A stretch of 54,042 nt of DNA from an uncultured Eubacteriales bacterium (GTDB lineage Bacteria; Bacillota; Clostridia; Peptostreptococcales; Anaerovoracaceae), in NCBI GenBank assembly GCA_900540145.1, contig UQEW01000002.1, forward strand, positions 1-54,042, in the 5' to 3' direction. Under the pieces are notes generated by a model, which saw only the letters and a program-made list of their open reading frames with translations, did no database searches and was not told the origin of the DNA. The number at the start of each line of letters is the position of its first letter. Positions within the stretch are counted from its first letter, which is position 1. This document shows positions 15,964 through 25,686 of the stretch, piece by piece. A program made the translations under genes and the position numbers.

Positions 15964-16914
15964 ATGGAGAGAAGAATGCTTTCTTTCGGTATAGACACCA
16001 GCAATTATAAAACTTCTGTGGCCATCGTGGCGCAAGATGGCGAGATACTTTTCGATAAACGTTCTTTTTTAGACGTAAAAAAAGGGCAGAGAGGACTTAG
16101 GCAGTCCGAAGCCTTTTTTCAACATGTCAACAGATTGCCGGATTTTATCTGCGATTTGTTGGGAAACGACAGCATAAGAGAAGCCATAGGGTGTATAGCC
16201 GTTTCAGACAGGCCGAGACCGGTAGCCGGCTCATATATGCCTGTTTTTAGTGCGGGACTTTCCTTTGCCAGAGCTTTAAGCGCAGCGTTAAATGTACCTC
16301 TTTATGCTTTTTCCCATCAGGAAGGCCATGTGGAAGCTGTTCGGTATTATTCGGCTATAAAAGAAAAAAATTCATTTATATGCTTTCATTTCAGCGGAGG
16401 CACGACAGAAGCCGTGCTGGTAGACAGAAAAAGAGGAAGCTTTGACATCGTGGGCGGAAGCAAAGATATATCATACGGTCAAGTGCTGGACAGAATAGGA
16501 GTCGCTCTTGGTTTTGATTTTCCTTGCGGAGAAAATATAGATAAGCTGGCGCTTGCGTGTACAAAACACAGAGATATCTTTTCACCGATAAAGGTAAACG
16601 ATTGTTTTCTCAATCTTTCAGGCATAGAAAGCCAGGGACAGAGGACCATCGAAAGTTATCCGCCGGACGAAATTGCTTGGAGTCTGATGGATCGGCTGTG
16701 TTGCTCTGTTAAAAAGATGACGCTGCAGCTTTGTAAAAAATATCAAATAAGCGACTTCATATTTGCAGGCGGAGTATCTGCCAGCCAATATTTAAGACGA
16801 TACATGAAAGAGAGTCTCCCGGACAAGATTAATTTGGTGATGGGCGACCCGGGACTTTCGACAGATAACGCTGTAGGTACGGCGTTGCTGGGAGGAAATA
16901 AAATATGGCTTTAA
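15964..16914 (+). CDS. TsaD/Kae1-like paralogue (peptidase M22-like, clostridial type)
   Basis: This 316-residue ASKHA-fold protein is related to TsaD but divergent. Visible are the N-terminal phosphate-binding loop GIDTSNYKTSVAI, an HQEGH motif (equivalent to the metal-binding HxxxH of TsaD), FHFSGGTTEAVLV, and GGVSASQYL near residue 275. The true TsaD normally lies elsewhere with tsaB/tsaE, so this is probably a second, clostridial copy with unknown substrate. ATG 15964 and ATG 15976 are both possible starts. It sits between nusB and xseA and overlaps xseA by 10 bases. Confidence 0.75.
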   Translation: MERRMLSFGIDTSNYKTSVAIVAQDGEILFDKRSFLDVKKGQRGLRQSEAFFQHVNRLPDFICDLLGNDSIREAIGCIAVSDRPRPVAGSYMPVFSAGLSFARALSAALNVPLYAFSHQEGHVEAVRYYSAIKEKNSFICFHFSGGTTEAVLVDRKRGSFDIVGGSKDISYGQVLDRIGVALGFDFPCGENIDKLALACTKHRDIFSPIKVNDCFLNLSGIESQGQRTIESYPPDEIAWSLMDRLCCSVKKMTLQLCKKYQISDFIFAGGVSASQYLRRYMKESLPDKINLVMGDPGLSTDNAVGTALLGGNKIWL

Positions 16915-18050
16915 AACCCGTAACAGTATCACAGTTAAATGAATATATAAGCAGAATCCTTTCAACAGATCCTTTGCTCGGCAATATTTCTGTAAAGGGA
17001 GAAATATCGAACCTAAAGTATCATAGTTCAGGACATGTTTACTTTTCAATGATAGATGACAGCAGCAAAATAAATTGCTTTCTGCCGGCGTCTTATGCAA
17101 GAAATCTGAACTTCCAGCTGGGCGATGGAATGGAAATAACGGTGCATGGATACATCAACGTATATAAAAAAGGCGGGGCTTACACGCTGTTTATAAGAAC
17201 AATAGAAGTATCCGGAGAAGGGAATCTTTCCCTGGCTTTCGAACTTCTGAAAAACAAGCTGGAGCAAGAGGGATTGTTTGATCCTGCTCACAAGAAAAGA
17301 ATACCTGAATTTCCCAGAAAAGTCGGCGTAGTAACATCTGCAACGGGAGCTGCTGTGAGAGATATCATTAAAATAATAAGCTCACGCACCAAGTTGGTAG
17401 ACGTTACGGTCTTTCCTGTTCTGGTACAGGGAAGCGAAGCTGCGGCCAACATGGCTGATACGTTGGATATGATAAATGAGAAATTCAGAGATATAGACGT
17501 GCTGATATTGGGCAGAGGCGGAGGTTCCTCGGAGGATCTATGGGCCTTCAACGAAGAAAAGCTGGCAAGAGCAGTGTATAGAAGCGACATTCCTATCATT
17601 TCCGCAGTAGGTCACGAAACGGACTTTTCCATATGTGACTTTGTGGCAGATTTAAGAGCTGAAACTCCTACAGCAGCGGCTGAAATTGCTGTTCCTGATG
17701 ACCGGCTTATAAAAGCAAAGATAGATAATATTATGCATCAGCTTTCTTCTTTTTTACAGAACAAGCTGGAATATTACAGTCTGCTTTCCGAAAGCTGCAG
17801 GAAAGACATGAAAAATACTTTAACAGTAAGGATACAAACCCTTAAACATAAAATGGAAAAAGCCATATTAACGCTGGAAGAAAACAATCCCGTAAAAGTT
17901 CTTTCTAAGGGATACGCCATCATCAAAGATACGGATGGGCAGACAGTGTCTTCTGCGTCGGATATGGAAGCAGGTGCAGAATATAAATTTATCTTTAGAG
18001 ACGGAACCGTAAATGTCGTTCTGTCTTCTGTCAGGAGAGAAGGTGAATAA
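16905..18050 (+). CDS. xseA: Exodeoxyribonuclease VII large subunit
   Basis: XseA is the catalytic subunit of exonuclease VII, which degrades single-stranded DNA. The N-terminal OB-fold (VSQLNEYISRIL, then NISVKGEISNLKYHSSGHVYF) covers residues 1-100. The catalytic domain contains GVVTSATGAAVRDI near 140 and GRGGGSSEDLWAFN near 205, followed by SAVGHETDFSICDFVADLRA. A coiled-coil region (270-330) binds XseB. At 381 residues it is slightly short for the family. xseB follows after 3 bases. Confidence 0.95.
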   Translation: MALKPVTVSQLNEYISRILSTDPLLGNISVKGEISNLKYHSSGHVYFSMIDDSSKINCFLPASYARNLNFQLGDGMEITVHGYINVYKKGGAYTLFIRTIEVSGEGNLSLAFELLKNKLEQEGLFDPAHKKRIPEFPRKVGVVTSATGAAVRDIIKIISSRTKLVDVTVFPVLVQGSEAAANMADTLDMINEKFRDIDVLILGRGGGSSEDLWAFNEEKLARAVYRSDIPIISAVGHETDFSICDFVADLRAETPTAAAEIAVPDDRLIKAKIDNIMHQLSSFLQNKLEYYSLLSESCRKDMKNTLTVRIQTLKHKMEKAILTLEENNPVKVLSKGYAIIKDTDGQTVSSASDMEAGAEYKFIFRDGTVNVVLSSVRREGE

Positions 18051-18053
18051 AAA

Positions 18054-18248
18054 TTGACTTTTGAAGAATCTATGAAAAAGCTGGAAGAAATGGCAGAAAA
18101 AATTAAAAGTGAAGAGACAACTCTTGAAGAAGCTATAGCGTATTATGAAGAAGGAATAAAATGCTATAGACAGTGTAGCAATATTCTTGAAAACGCAGAG
18201 CAAAAAATCCAAATTTACGGACAAGATTATCAAGATGCGGAGGAATAA
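18054..18248 (+). CDS. xseB: Exodeoxyribonuclease VII small subunit
   Basis: This 64-residue helical protein begins with the family pattern TFEESMKKLEEMAEKI and continues with LEEAIAYYEEGIKCY. It forms the small multimeric partner of XseA. The start is TTG 18054, with GAGAAGGTG upstream. Gene order xseA-xseB-ispA-dxs is standard in Firmicutes. Confidence 0.93.
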   Translation: MTFEESMKKLEEMAEKIKSEETTLEEAIAYYEEGIKCYRQCSNILENAEQKIQIYGQDYQDAEE

Positions 18249-18251
18249 ATT

Positions 18252-19145
18252 ATGGATAGAAGCTATGATGAATATAAAGAAATAGTCAACGCTCACTTGA
18301 TGGATTTTATGCCAAATATAGACAATAAAAGCATATCTCTATATGAATCGATGAAATACAGCCTGATGGCAGGAGGTAAACGGCTGAGACCCGTCCTTCT
18401 CCTGGCTTCGTGCGAGTTTGCCGGCGGCAATATCAGAGAAGCCATTCCTTATGCTTGTGCTATAGAATATATCCACACATATTCCTTGATTCATGATGAT
18501 TTGCCGGCTATGGACAATGATGATCTGAGGAGAGGAAGGCCGACCAATCATAAGGTTTACGGAGACGCTATCGCTATCCTTGCCGGAGACGGATTGCTTA
18601 CGACAGCTTTTGAAGTGATCAACAAAGACATGATGCTTTATTACGATTCGCCTGAGAAGATAACGAAACGAGTAAATGCGGCATATCAAATAGCCAGCGG
18701 AGCAGGTGTAAGAGGTATGGTAGCAGGTCAGGTATCTGATATTGAAGCAGAAAATGCAGTGGCTTCCAATGAAATGCTTGAGTATATTCACCTTAACAAG
18801 ACAGCAGCACTGATCAAAGCCTCCATAAAAGCCGGCTTATATCTTGGAGATTATGATGATAAGATGATAAATGACATGAGCAAATATGCAGATAACTTAG
18901 GACTTGCATATCAAATTGCAGACGATATATTAGACGTTGTCGGTAATCCTGAAGAACTGGGAAAAGCGACAGGCTCAGATGAAAAGAAACACAAAAACAC
19001 ATATATTTCCATAAATGGTGTTGTTGCAGCCCATCAGAGGCTTCAAGAACTCACATCGGAGGCAGTCAACGCTATAGCAGATTATTATGATAACGCAGAA
19101 TTTTTTAAGGATCTTGTTCTTAAACTTGCAAATAGAAATTACTAA
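18252..19145 (+). CDS. ispA: Short-chain polyprenyl diphosphate synthase (farnesyl/geranylgeranyl type)
   Basis: This enzyme condenses IPP with allylic diphosphates to make farnesyl or geranylgeranyl diphosphate. The first aspartate-rich motif is HDDLPAMDNDDLRRG near residues 81-95 and the second is QIADDILDV near 220. GGKRLRP near 37-43 binds diphosphate. The 297 residues agree with IspA. It lies directly before dxs, the first enzyme of the MEP pathway that supplies IPP. Exact chain length cannot be read with certainty. Confidence 0.93.
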   Translation: MDRSYDEYKEIVNAHLMDFMPNIDNKSISLYESMKYSLMAGGKRLRPVLLLASCEFAGGNIREAIPYACAIEYIHTYSLIHDDLPAMDNDDLRRGRPTNHKVYGDAIAILAGDGLLTTAFEVINKDMMLYYDSPEKITKRVNAAYQIASGAGVRGMVAGQVSDIEAENAVASNEMLEYIHLNKTAALIKASIKAGLYLGDYDDKMINDMSKYADNLGLAYQIADDILDVVGNPEELGKATGSDEKKHKNTYISINGVVAAHQRLQELTSEAVNAIADYYDNAEFFKDLVLKLANRNY

Positions 19146-19172
19146 TTTTATCAATAGTTCGAAGGAAAATAA

Positions 19173-21041
19173 ATGAGTAAAGATATTACAGAATACAACT
19201 TCCCAAAAGATTTAAAAAATATGTCGATAAAGCAGATGGATTTGCTGTCCTATTCGATAAGAGATTTTCTTATCGAGAATGTATCCTCTACAGGAGGACA
19301 TTTGGCATCCAACTTAGGAGTAGTTGAACTTACAATAGCGTTGCACAAAGTTTTCAACACTCCATATGATAAGATAATTTGGGATGTAGGGCATCAATCA
19401 TATGTGCATAAAATTCTCACAGGAAGAGCGTCTCAATTTGACACGCTAAGAAAACTTGACGGGTTAAGCGGATTTCCTAAAAGCAAAGAGAGTCCTTATG
19501 ATTGTTTTGATACCGGCCACAGCAGCACATCTATTTCTGCTGCAGCAGGAATGGCTGCAGCCAGAGACCTAAAAGGAGAGAAAAATGAAGTCATCGCTGT
19601 TATCGGAGATGGTTCTCTTACGGGAGGGATGGCTTATGAGGGACTTAACAACATAGGAGACAGCAAATCCAAAGTCATAGTAATACTGAATGACAACGGC
19701 ATGTCTATCTCCCCCAACACCGGCGGAATAGCCAAACATCTGGGCAATCTCAGAACTTCCAAGGGCTATCTGGGTTTAAAGAAGTTTATAAAGAAACATC
19801 TGAATCCTGCTTCAAATTTCGGAGGCACTTTAGCAGCCGGGCTTGCAGATATAAAAAACGATATAAAATACTCTATTATGGACTACGGCGGAGTTCTTTT
19901 TGAAGAGCTTGGTTTCACATATTTCGGCCCGGTAGACGGACATAACATTTCAGACCTTATAGACGTTATGATAAAGGCTAAAAACCTCAATGAGCCTGTG
20001 ATAATACATACCATAACTAAAAAAGGAAAAGGTTATATAAATGCAGAAAAGGATCCGGGGAAATTTCATGGCATAGGACCTTTTGATACAACTACCGGAG
20101 CACTTTTGGATAAATGTGAAGGAGTATCTTATTCTAAACTTTTAGGAAAATTTGTTTTAGACTTGGCGGAGTCAGATACGTCTATCGTAGCCGTAACTGC
20201 TGCCATGGGCGAAGCCACGGGGCTTGGAGAGTTTAATAAAAAATTTCCCGAAAGATTTTTCGATGTGGGAATTGCTGAAGAACACGCGGTTACTTTTGCT
20301 GCCGGTCTTGCAAAAGAAGGCATGAAACCGCTTGTTGCCATATATTCATCTTTCCTTCAACGAGGATATGACCAATTGATGCAAGACGTATGCATGCAGA
20401 ACTTGCCTGTAGTGTTTGCTATAGATAGAGCAGGTTGCGTAGGAGCTGACGGAGAAACTCACAACGGAATGTTTGACCTTTCGTATCTGTCATCTATGCC
20501 TAATATGACGGTTTTGACGCCAAAAGACGGCAATCAGCTAAAAGCCATGTTGGATTACGCCTTTAGCTTAAAAGCTCCTGTAGCCATCCGTTATCCTAGA
20601 GGCAATACAGAATACGATAAAAATATTATGTCTACTTATGACGGGAAAAATATTAGAATACTTTCTCAAGGCAAAGTTGACATATGGGCCTGCGGAAAGA
20701 TGTTTGAATGCGGCGCAGCAGTAGCGGAAATGCTTCAGAAAAAAGGCATAAAAGCCGGCTTGGTGGATGTAACATCCGTCAAACCGCTTGATTTAGAACC
20801 TTTTGATTTTTCGTGGAAAAAGACCAAGCTGGTTGTAACCATAGAGGACCATTCTGTGATAGGAGGCGTTGGACAGCAGTTGGCAGCAGCTCTCACGTCA
20901 TATGATGCAAGAGTTATGGCTGTAGGATGGCCGGACGAGTTCATTCCACAGGGAACTTTTTCGCAGCTGGCAGAACGCTATGGTCTTACACCTGAAAAAA
21001 TAACTGAAAGGATATGTGAAACACTTGAAAGAAAGGCTTGA
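19173..21041 (+). CDS. dxs: 1-deoxy-D-xylulose-5-phosphate synthase
   Basis: Dxs uses thiamine diphosphate to join pyruvate and glyceraldehyde 3-phosphate, starting the MEP isoprenoid pathway. Visible: IWDVGHQSYVHKILTGR near residue 68, GHSSTSISAAAGMA near 112, the TPP-binding GDGSLTGGMAYEGLNN near 142-160, and the second-half block GIAEEHAVTFAAGLA near 367. The 622 residues fit. GAAGGA precedes the start. Its last 26 bases overlap tlyA. Confidence 0.96.
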   Translation: MSKDITEYNFPKDLKNMSIKQMDLLSYSIRDFLIENVSSTGGHLASNLGVVELTIALHKVFNTPYDKIIWDVGHQSYVHKILTGRASQFDTLRKLDGLSGFPKSKESPYDCFDTGHSSTSISAAAGMAAARDLKGEKNEVIAVIGDGSLTGGMAYEGLNNIGDSKSKVIVILNDNGMSISPNTGGIAKHLGNLRTSKGYLGLKKFIKKHLNPASNFGGTLAAGLADIKNDIKYSIMDYGGVLFEELGFTYFGPVDGHNISDLIDVMIKAKNLNEPVIIHTITKKGKGYINAEKDPGKFHGIGPFDTTTGALLDKCEGVSYSKLLGKFVLDLAESDTSIVAVTAAMGEATGLGEFNKKFPERFFDVGIAEEHAVTFAAGLAKEGMKPLVAIYSSFLQRGYDQLMQDVCMQNLPVVFAIDRAGCVGADGETHNGMFDLSYLSSMPNMTVLTPKDGNQLKAMLDYAFSLKAPVAIRYPRGNTEYDKNIMSTYDGKNIRILSQGKVDIWACGKMFECGAAVAEMLQKKGIKAGLVDVTSVKPLDLEPFDFSWKKTKLVVTIEDHSVIGGVGQQLAAALTSYDARVMAVGWPDEFIPQGTFSQLAERYGLTPEKITERICETLERKA

Positions 21042-21825
21042 TATACTCCTCGTAGAAAAAGGACTGTTTTCGTCTAGAGAAAAGGCGAAAGCTTCCATAA
21101 TGGCCGGAATTGTCACCGTAGACGGGCAAATAAGCGATAAAGCCGGTACTTTAGTGGATACGGAAGCTGCCATCGCCGTAAAAGAAAATATATGTCCTTA
21201 CGTAAGCCGCGGAGGCTTAAAGCTGGAAAAGGCTATGGAAAGCTGGGACATCCATTTAAATGAAAAAACATGTATGGATATAGGCGCTTCTACAGGAGGA
21301 TTTACAGACTGTATGCTGCAAAAAGGCGCGTCAAAAGTATATGCGGTGGACGTAGGATACGGTCAATTGGATTATAAGCTTCGCTGTGACAATCGTGTGG
21401 TCAATATGGAGAAATGCAATATAAGATATATTGACAAGAGCGCCATTGATCCTTTGGATTTCATCAGTGTTGATGTGTCTTTTATTTCCCTCAAACTTGT
21501 TTTTCCGGTGGCCTGTGAGCTTTTAAAATCAGACGGTAAGATGGTCTGCCTTGTGAAGCCGCAGTTTGAAGCAGGAAGAGAACAAGTAGGCAAGAAAGGC
21601 ATTGTAAGAGACAAAAAGGTGCATATACAGGTCATTGAAAATGTGATAGAATATACGATAGATAACGGTCTCAATCCGGCAGGCTTGACTTACAGTCCTG
21701 TTAAAGGAGCTAAGGGAAATATTGAATATCTTCTGTACATCGATGGCAAGGCAAAAGGCATTGAGGAGCCTTGTGACATCGATATAGAAGAGGTGGTGAG
21801 CAACTCCCATGAGGAGCTGGAATAA
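21016..21825 (+). CDS. tlyA: TlyA family rRNA (cytidine-2'-O)-methyltransferase / hemolysin A-like
   Basis: This 269-residue protein has an N-terminal S4 RNA-binding domain (RLDILLVEKGLFSSREKAKA, about 1-60) and an FtsJ-like SAM methyltransferase domain with CMDIGASTGGFTDCMLQKGA near 92. Known TlyA proteins methylate 16S and/or 23S rRNA; the B. subtilis neighbour YqxC holds the same place after dxs. The start is GTG 21016, inside the dxs end. Downstream of it, argR and recN, usual in Bacillus, are missing. Confidence 0.9.
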   Translation: MKHLKERLDILLVEKGLFSSREKAKASIMAGIVTVDGQISDKAGTLVDTEAAIAVKENICPYVSRGGLKLEKAMESWDIHLNEKTCMDIGASTGGFTDCMLQKGASKVYAVDVGYGQLDYKLRCDNRVVNMEKCNIRYIDKSAIDPLDFISVDVSFISLKLVFPVACELLKSDGKMVCLVKPQFEAGREQVGKKGIVRDKKVHIQVIENVIEYTIDNGLNPAGLTYSPVKGAKGNIEYLLYIDGKAKGIEEPCDIDIEEVVSNSHEELE

Positions 21826-21860
21826 AAAGTATCGATAAGATCGAAGAAGGAGAAGATGAT

Positions 21861-23051
21861 ATGAAATTATCAAAAAAGGTACAGGCAATGGAACTCTCTC
21901 CAATAAGAAAATTTGTTCCATATGCAGACGCAGCCAGAGCAGCAGGAAAAAAGGTATATGGGCTTAACATCGGTCAACCTGATATTAAGACTCCGGAGGC
22001 ATTTTTTAAAGCAGTAAAGGGCTTTGATGAGGAGGTCCTTGCTTATGCCAATTCTCAAGGTGTGGCAGAGCTTTTGGACGCGCTTGCAGGATACTATAAG
22101 AGAATAGGTCTTGATTTCGATAGGAAAAATCTTCTTGTAACTGACGGCGGCTCTGAAGCAATCAATATGCTGATGACTGCTATACTGGATGAAGGCGATG
22201 AAGTAATCATGGCGGAACCGTTTTATACCAATTACAAAACCTTCGTAGGCCAGGCAGGCGGCAAAGTTGTTGCTATACCTACAACAGCAGAAGACGGATA
22301 TCAGTATGCTGTAAAAGAGAAGATTGAGAATGTTATAACGCCTAGGACCAAGGCTATTTGCATCATCAATCCTGGAAACCCTACAGGCAAGGTTCTTACT
22401 AAAGATGAAATGAAACTCATCGTCGATATCGCTCTTGCTCACGATTTATTCATCATTGCAGATGAAGTGTACAGAGAGTTCGTATATGACGGAAAGGAAA
22501 TGACCACCTTTGGTTTATTTAAAGAGGCCGAGCAAAATGTAATCATTGTAGACTCCGTTTCAAAACGCTTTTCAGCCTGCGGCGCCAGAATAGGTTCTAT
22601 TGCTTCAAAAAACGAAGAACTTATGCAAAACCTGCTGAAACTGGCTCAAGCAAGGCTTTGCTGTCCTACTATCGACCAAATAGGAGCAGCGGCTCTTTAC
22701 AATCTTGATCCTTCTTATTTTAACGATATAAAGAAAGAGTATGAGCACAGAAGAAACGTGTCGGTTGAAGCTCTGAACGAAATTGAAGGAATCAAATACG
22801 GAGTTCCTGAAGGCGCTTTTTACATAACATGCCAATTACCTGTAGATAATGCGGAAGATTTCCTGATGTTCCTGCTTACTGAATTCGATGTAGACGGAGA
22901 GACCTGCATGTTTGCTCCTGCAGGAGGCTTTTTCAGCACGCCGGGTGTAGGGCAATCAGACATACGTATCGCTTATGTATTAAACGCAGAAGATATGAAG
23001 GCAGGCATCAATATAATCAAAGAAGGAATCAAAGCATATAACAGCAGATAA
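21861..23051 (+). CDS. Class I/II PLP-dependent aminotransferase (aspartate aminotransferase-like)
   Basis: This 396-residue fold-type I aminotransferase has a substrate-binding N-terminal region (LNIGQPDIKTPEAF), IINPGNPTGKVL near 172, DEVYREFVYDG near 203, and the PLP lysine in DSVSKRFSACGARIGS near 233. The C-terminal arginine for carboxylate binding is in SDIRIAYV. The substrate may be aspartate or another amino acid; the sequence does not decide. AAGGAGAAGATG precedes the start. It is 35 bases after tlyA and 16 before mutS. Confidence 0.85.
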   Translation: MKLSKKVQAMELSPIRKFVPYADAARAAGKKVYGLNIGQPDIKTPEAFFKAVKGFDEEVLAYANSQGVAELLDALAGYYKRIGLDFDRKNLLVTDGGSEAINMLMTAILDEGDEVIMAEPFYTNYKTFVGQAGGKVVAIPTTAEDGYQYAVKEKIENVITPRTKAICIINPGNPTGKVLTKDEMKLIVDIALAHDLFIIADEVYREFVYDGKEMTTFGLFKEAEQNVIIVDSVSKRFSACGARIGSIASKNEELMQNLLKLAQARLCCPTIDQIGAAALYNLDPSYFNDIKKEYEHRRNVSVEALNEIEGIKYGVPEGAFYITCQLPVDNAEDFLMFLLTEFDVDGETCMFAPAGGFFSTPGVGQSDIRIAYVLNAEDMKAGINIIKEGIKAYNSR

Positions 23052-23067
23052 AGGAGAAACAGAAAAG

Positions 23068-25686
23068 ATGAAATTATCCCCAATGATGGAACAATATATG
23101 GAAATAAAAGCTAGTTATGAGGACTGTATTTTGTTTTTCAGACTTGGTGATTTTTATGAGATGTTTTTTGATGACGCCATTTTAGCGTCAAAAGAGTTGG
23201 AATTAACCCTTACGGGTAAAAATTGCGGTCAGGAAGAAAGGGCTCCCATGTGCGGAGTCCCTTTCCATTCCGCTGAAAGCTATATAGCCAAGCTTGTAGA
23301 AAAGGGGTACAAAGTGGCTATATGCGAGCAGGTGGAAGATCCAAAGGATGCAAAAGGCATAGTTAAAAGAGAAGTTATACAGATAGTAACGCCGGGCACC
23401 GTAACAGCTCAATCTATGCTGGCAGAAAAAGAAAATAATTATTTGGCAGCTGTTTGCTTGGATGAAAAGCTGGGAAAGATGTCTGTAGCTTATTGCGACG
23501 TTTCTACAGGCGAGGTAAATGTTACAGAAGCATCCGGAGAAAATCTTTATGAAACTCTAATAAATGAATTGGTAAAGATAAAAGCAAGAGAAATATTAGT
23601 GACAAAAGAGTTTTCAGAGAACCATCAGACGGAGGAGATTTCCCTGATAACCGATGCGTTTATCAACGTAGTAACCGATGAATTCTTTTCAAAAAAGGCC
23701 TGCGTCGAAGCTATAAAGGCGCAGTTTAATTGTTCTGCTCCTGCCGCAGTAGGGCTGGAGGAAGACGGACTTGCTTTGCTTTCTTTGGGCGCACTGATAA
23801 ATTATCTGCTTGAAACTCAAAAACACAGTCTAAAACATATTGCCGGTTTCAATTTCTATGAAATGGGCAAACATATGTCTTTAGATAAGGCCACATTGAG
23901 AAATCTTGAATTGACAGAGACTCTCCACGACAAAAAAATAACCGGCTCACTGCTGGGAGTTTTAGATAAAACCCATACGGCGATGGGAAGCCGCAAGATG
24001 AAACAGTGGCTCAGAGAACCCCTCAATGACTCCGATGAAATAAATTTACGTTTAGACGGAGTAGAAGAGCTTTATAATCAAGTTCTTATTCGAAATAACA
24101 TAAAAGAATCATTAAAAGGGATATACGATTTTGAAAGACTGGCAGGACGAATAGCCTGCGGCAGCGCCAACGGCAAAGATTTGATAGCTCTGAAAGGCTC
24201 CCTTTCCTTGTTGCCGGAGATAAAAGATTATTTAAACTATCTTTCATCAGAAATCTTAAAAAAACTTAACGACGAAATCGACCCTCTCCAAGAGGTTTAC
24301 GAGATAATAGAACGTTCCATATGTGATGAGCCGCCTTTCTCTGTCAGAGAAGGAGGACTTATCAAAGAAGGATATTCAGAAGAATTGGACAAACTTAAAG
24401 ATTCCATTAAAGACGGAAAGTCTTGGATTTCAGGACTGGAAGCTTCCGAAAGGGAACGTACAGGCATCAAAAATCTTAAAGTAGGATATAACAGGGTGTT
24501 TGGATATTATCTGGAAGTAACCAAGTCCTATTTTGATTTGATTCCTGAAAACTATATAAGAAAACAGACTTTAGCCAACGCTGAAAGGTTTATCACTCCT
24601 GAACTCAAGGAAATGGAGAACCTGGTCCTTAACGCGGAAACTAAAATAAATCAATTGGAGCACGACATCTTTGTCGCTGTTCGCGATCACATAGAGCAAT
24701 ACATAAGCATAATTCAAAAGACATCATCAGCCATAGCCAAGCTCGATGTTCTTTGTTCTTTCGCTCATGTAAGCGAAAAACTGGGATATGTCAAGCCTGT
24801 GATAGATGACTCTATGGAAATCCAGATTTTAAAGGGACGTCATCCTGTAATAGAACAGACCATATCAGATGGGCTTTTCATATCCAACGACACATATGTA
24901 GATGATAAGGATACCAGCCTTCTCCTCATAACAGGTCCCAATATGGCAGGTAAGTCCACATATATGAGGCAAACCGCATTGCTGGTGCTGATGGCGCAGG
25001 CAGGATGCTTCATACCATGCGAAAGCGCTCATATCGGTGTTGTCGACAGAATATTTACAAGGATAGGAGCGTCTGACAATCTGGCACAAGGGCAATCGAC
25101 TTTTTATGTAGAAATGAGCGAACTGGCTTATATACTCAGCTCAGCAGGTCCAAGAAGTCTGATAATCCTCGACGAAATAGGGCGCGGAACCAGCACTTAC
25201 GACGGCCTTTCCATAGCCTGGGCTGTAGTTGAGCATCTGGCCGGAAATAATACGCACATAAGGACGCTCTTTGCCACTCATTACCATGAACTTACAGTCC
25301 TTGAAGGGCAAATCAGCGGTGTGAAAAATTTAAATGTCGACGTGTCTGAGGCGGATGGAAATATAGTGTTTCTGCATAAAATAATAGAAGGTTCCGCCAG
25401 CAGAAGTTACGGAATACATGTGGCCAAGCTGGCAGGCATTCCATCCACCATCCTCGACAGAGCCAGAGAAAAATTAAGCGAACTGGAAACCGGGCAGATC
25501 ACTGTAAAAAACAGCGTCAGAGAAAACAATTATCTAGAAGAACAGATTTCATTCTTCTCCGTTCAACCTGATTCATTTAAGCCTGATCCTTTAGCTGAAA
25601 AACTTAAATCATTGAACTTGATGGAAATCACGCCTTCACAAGCTATCAAAATTTTGGAGGAATTGAAGGAGTCTTTAGATGATTAA
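23068..25686 (+). CDS. mutS: DNA mismatch repair protein MutS
   Basis: MutS recognises mismatches and small loops. The mismatch-binding domain carries the Phe-X-Glu type motif in RLGDFYEMFFDDA near residue 27-39. The ATPase domain has Walker A GPNMAGKSTYMR at 623-634, followed by SELAYIL, and Walker B LIILDEIGRGTSTYDG near 700. The 872 residues match MutS1 and not MutS2. It overlaps mutL by 8 bases. Confidence 0.97.
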   Translation: MKLSPMMEQYMEIKASYEDCILFFRLGDFYEMFFDDAILASKELELTLTGKNCGQEERAPMCGVPFHSAESYIAKLVEKGYKVAICEQVEDPKDAKGIVKREVIQIVTPGTVTAQSMLAEKENNYLAAVCLDEKLGKMSVAYCDVSTGEVNVTEASGENLYETLINELVKIKAREILVTKEFSENHQTEEISLITDAFINVVTDEFFSKKACVEAIKAQFNCSAPAAVGLEEDGLALLSLGALINYLLETQKHSLKHIAGFNFYEMGKHMSLDKATLRNLELTETLHDKKITGSLLGVLDKTHTAMGSRKMKQWLREPLNDSDEINLRLDGVEELYNQVLIRNNIKESLKGIYDFERLAGRIACGSANGKDLIALKGSLSLLPEIKDYLNYLSSEILKKLNDEIDPLQEVYEIIERSICDEPPFSVREGGLIKEGYSEELDKLKDSIKDGKSWISGLEASERERTGIKNLKVGYNRVFGYYLEVTKSYFDLIPENYIRKQTLANAERFITPELKEMENLVLNAETKINQLEHDIFVAVRDHIEQYISIIQKTSSAIAKLDVLCSFAHVSEKLGYVKPVIDDSMEIQILKGRHPVIEQTISDGLFISNDTYVDDKDTSLLLITGPNMAGKSTYMRQTALLVLMAQAGCFIPCESAHIGVVDRIFTRIGASDNLAQGQSTFYVEMSELAYILSSAGPRSLIILDEIGRGTSTYDGLSIAWAVVEHLAGNNTHIRTLFATHYHELTVLEGQISGVKNLNVDVSEADGNIVFLHKIIEGSASRSYGIHVAKLAGIPSTILDRAREKLSELETGQITVKNSVRENNYLEEQISFFSVQPDSFKPDPLAEKLKSLNLMEITPSQAIKILEELKESLDD

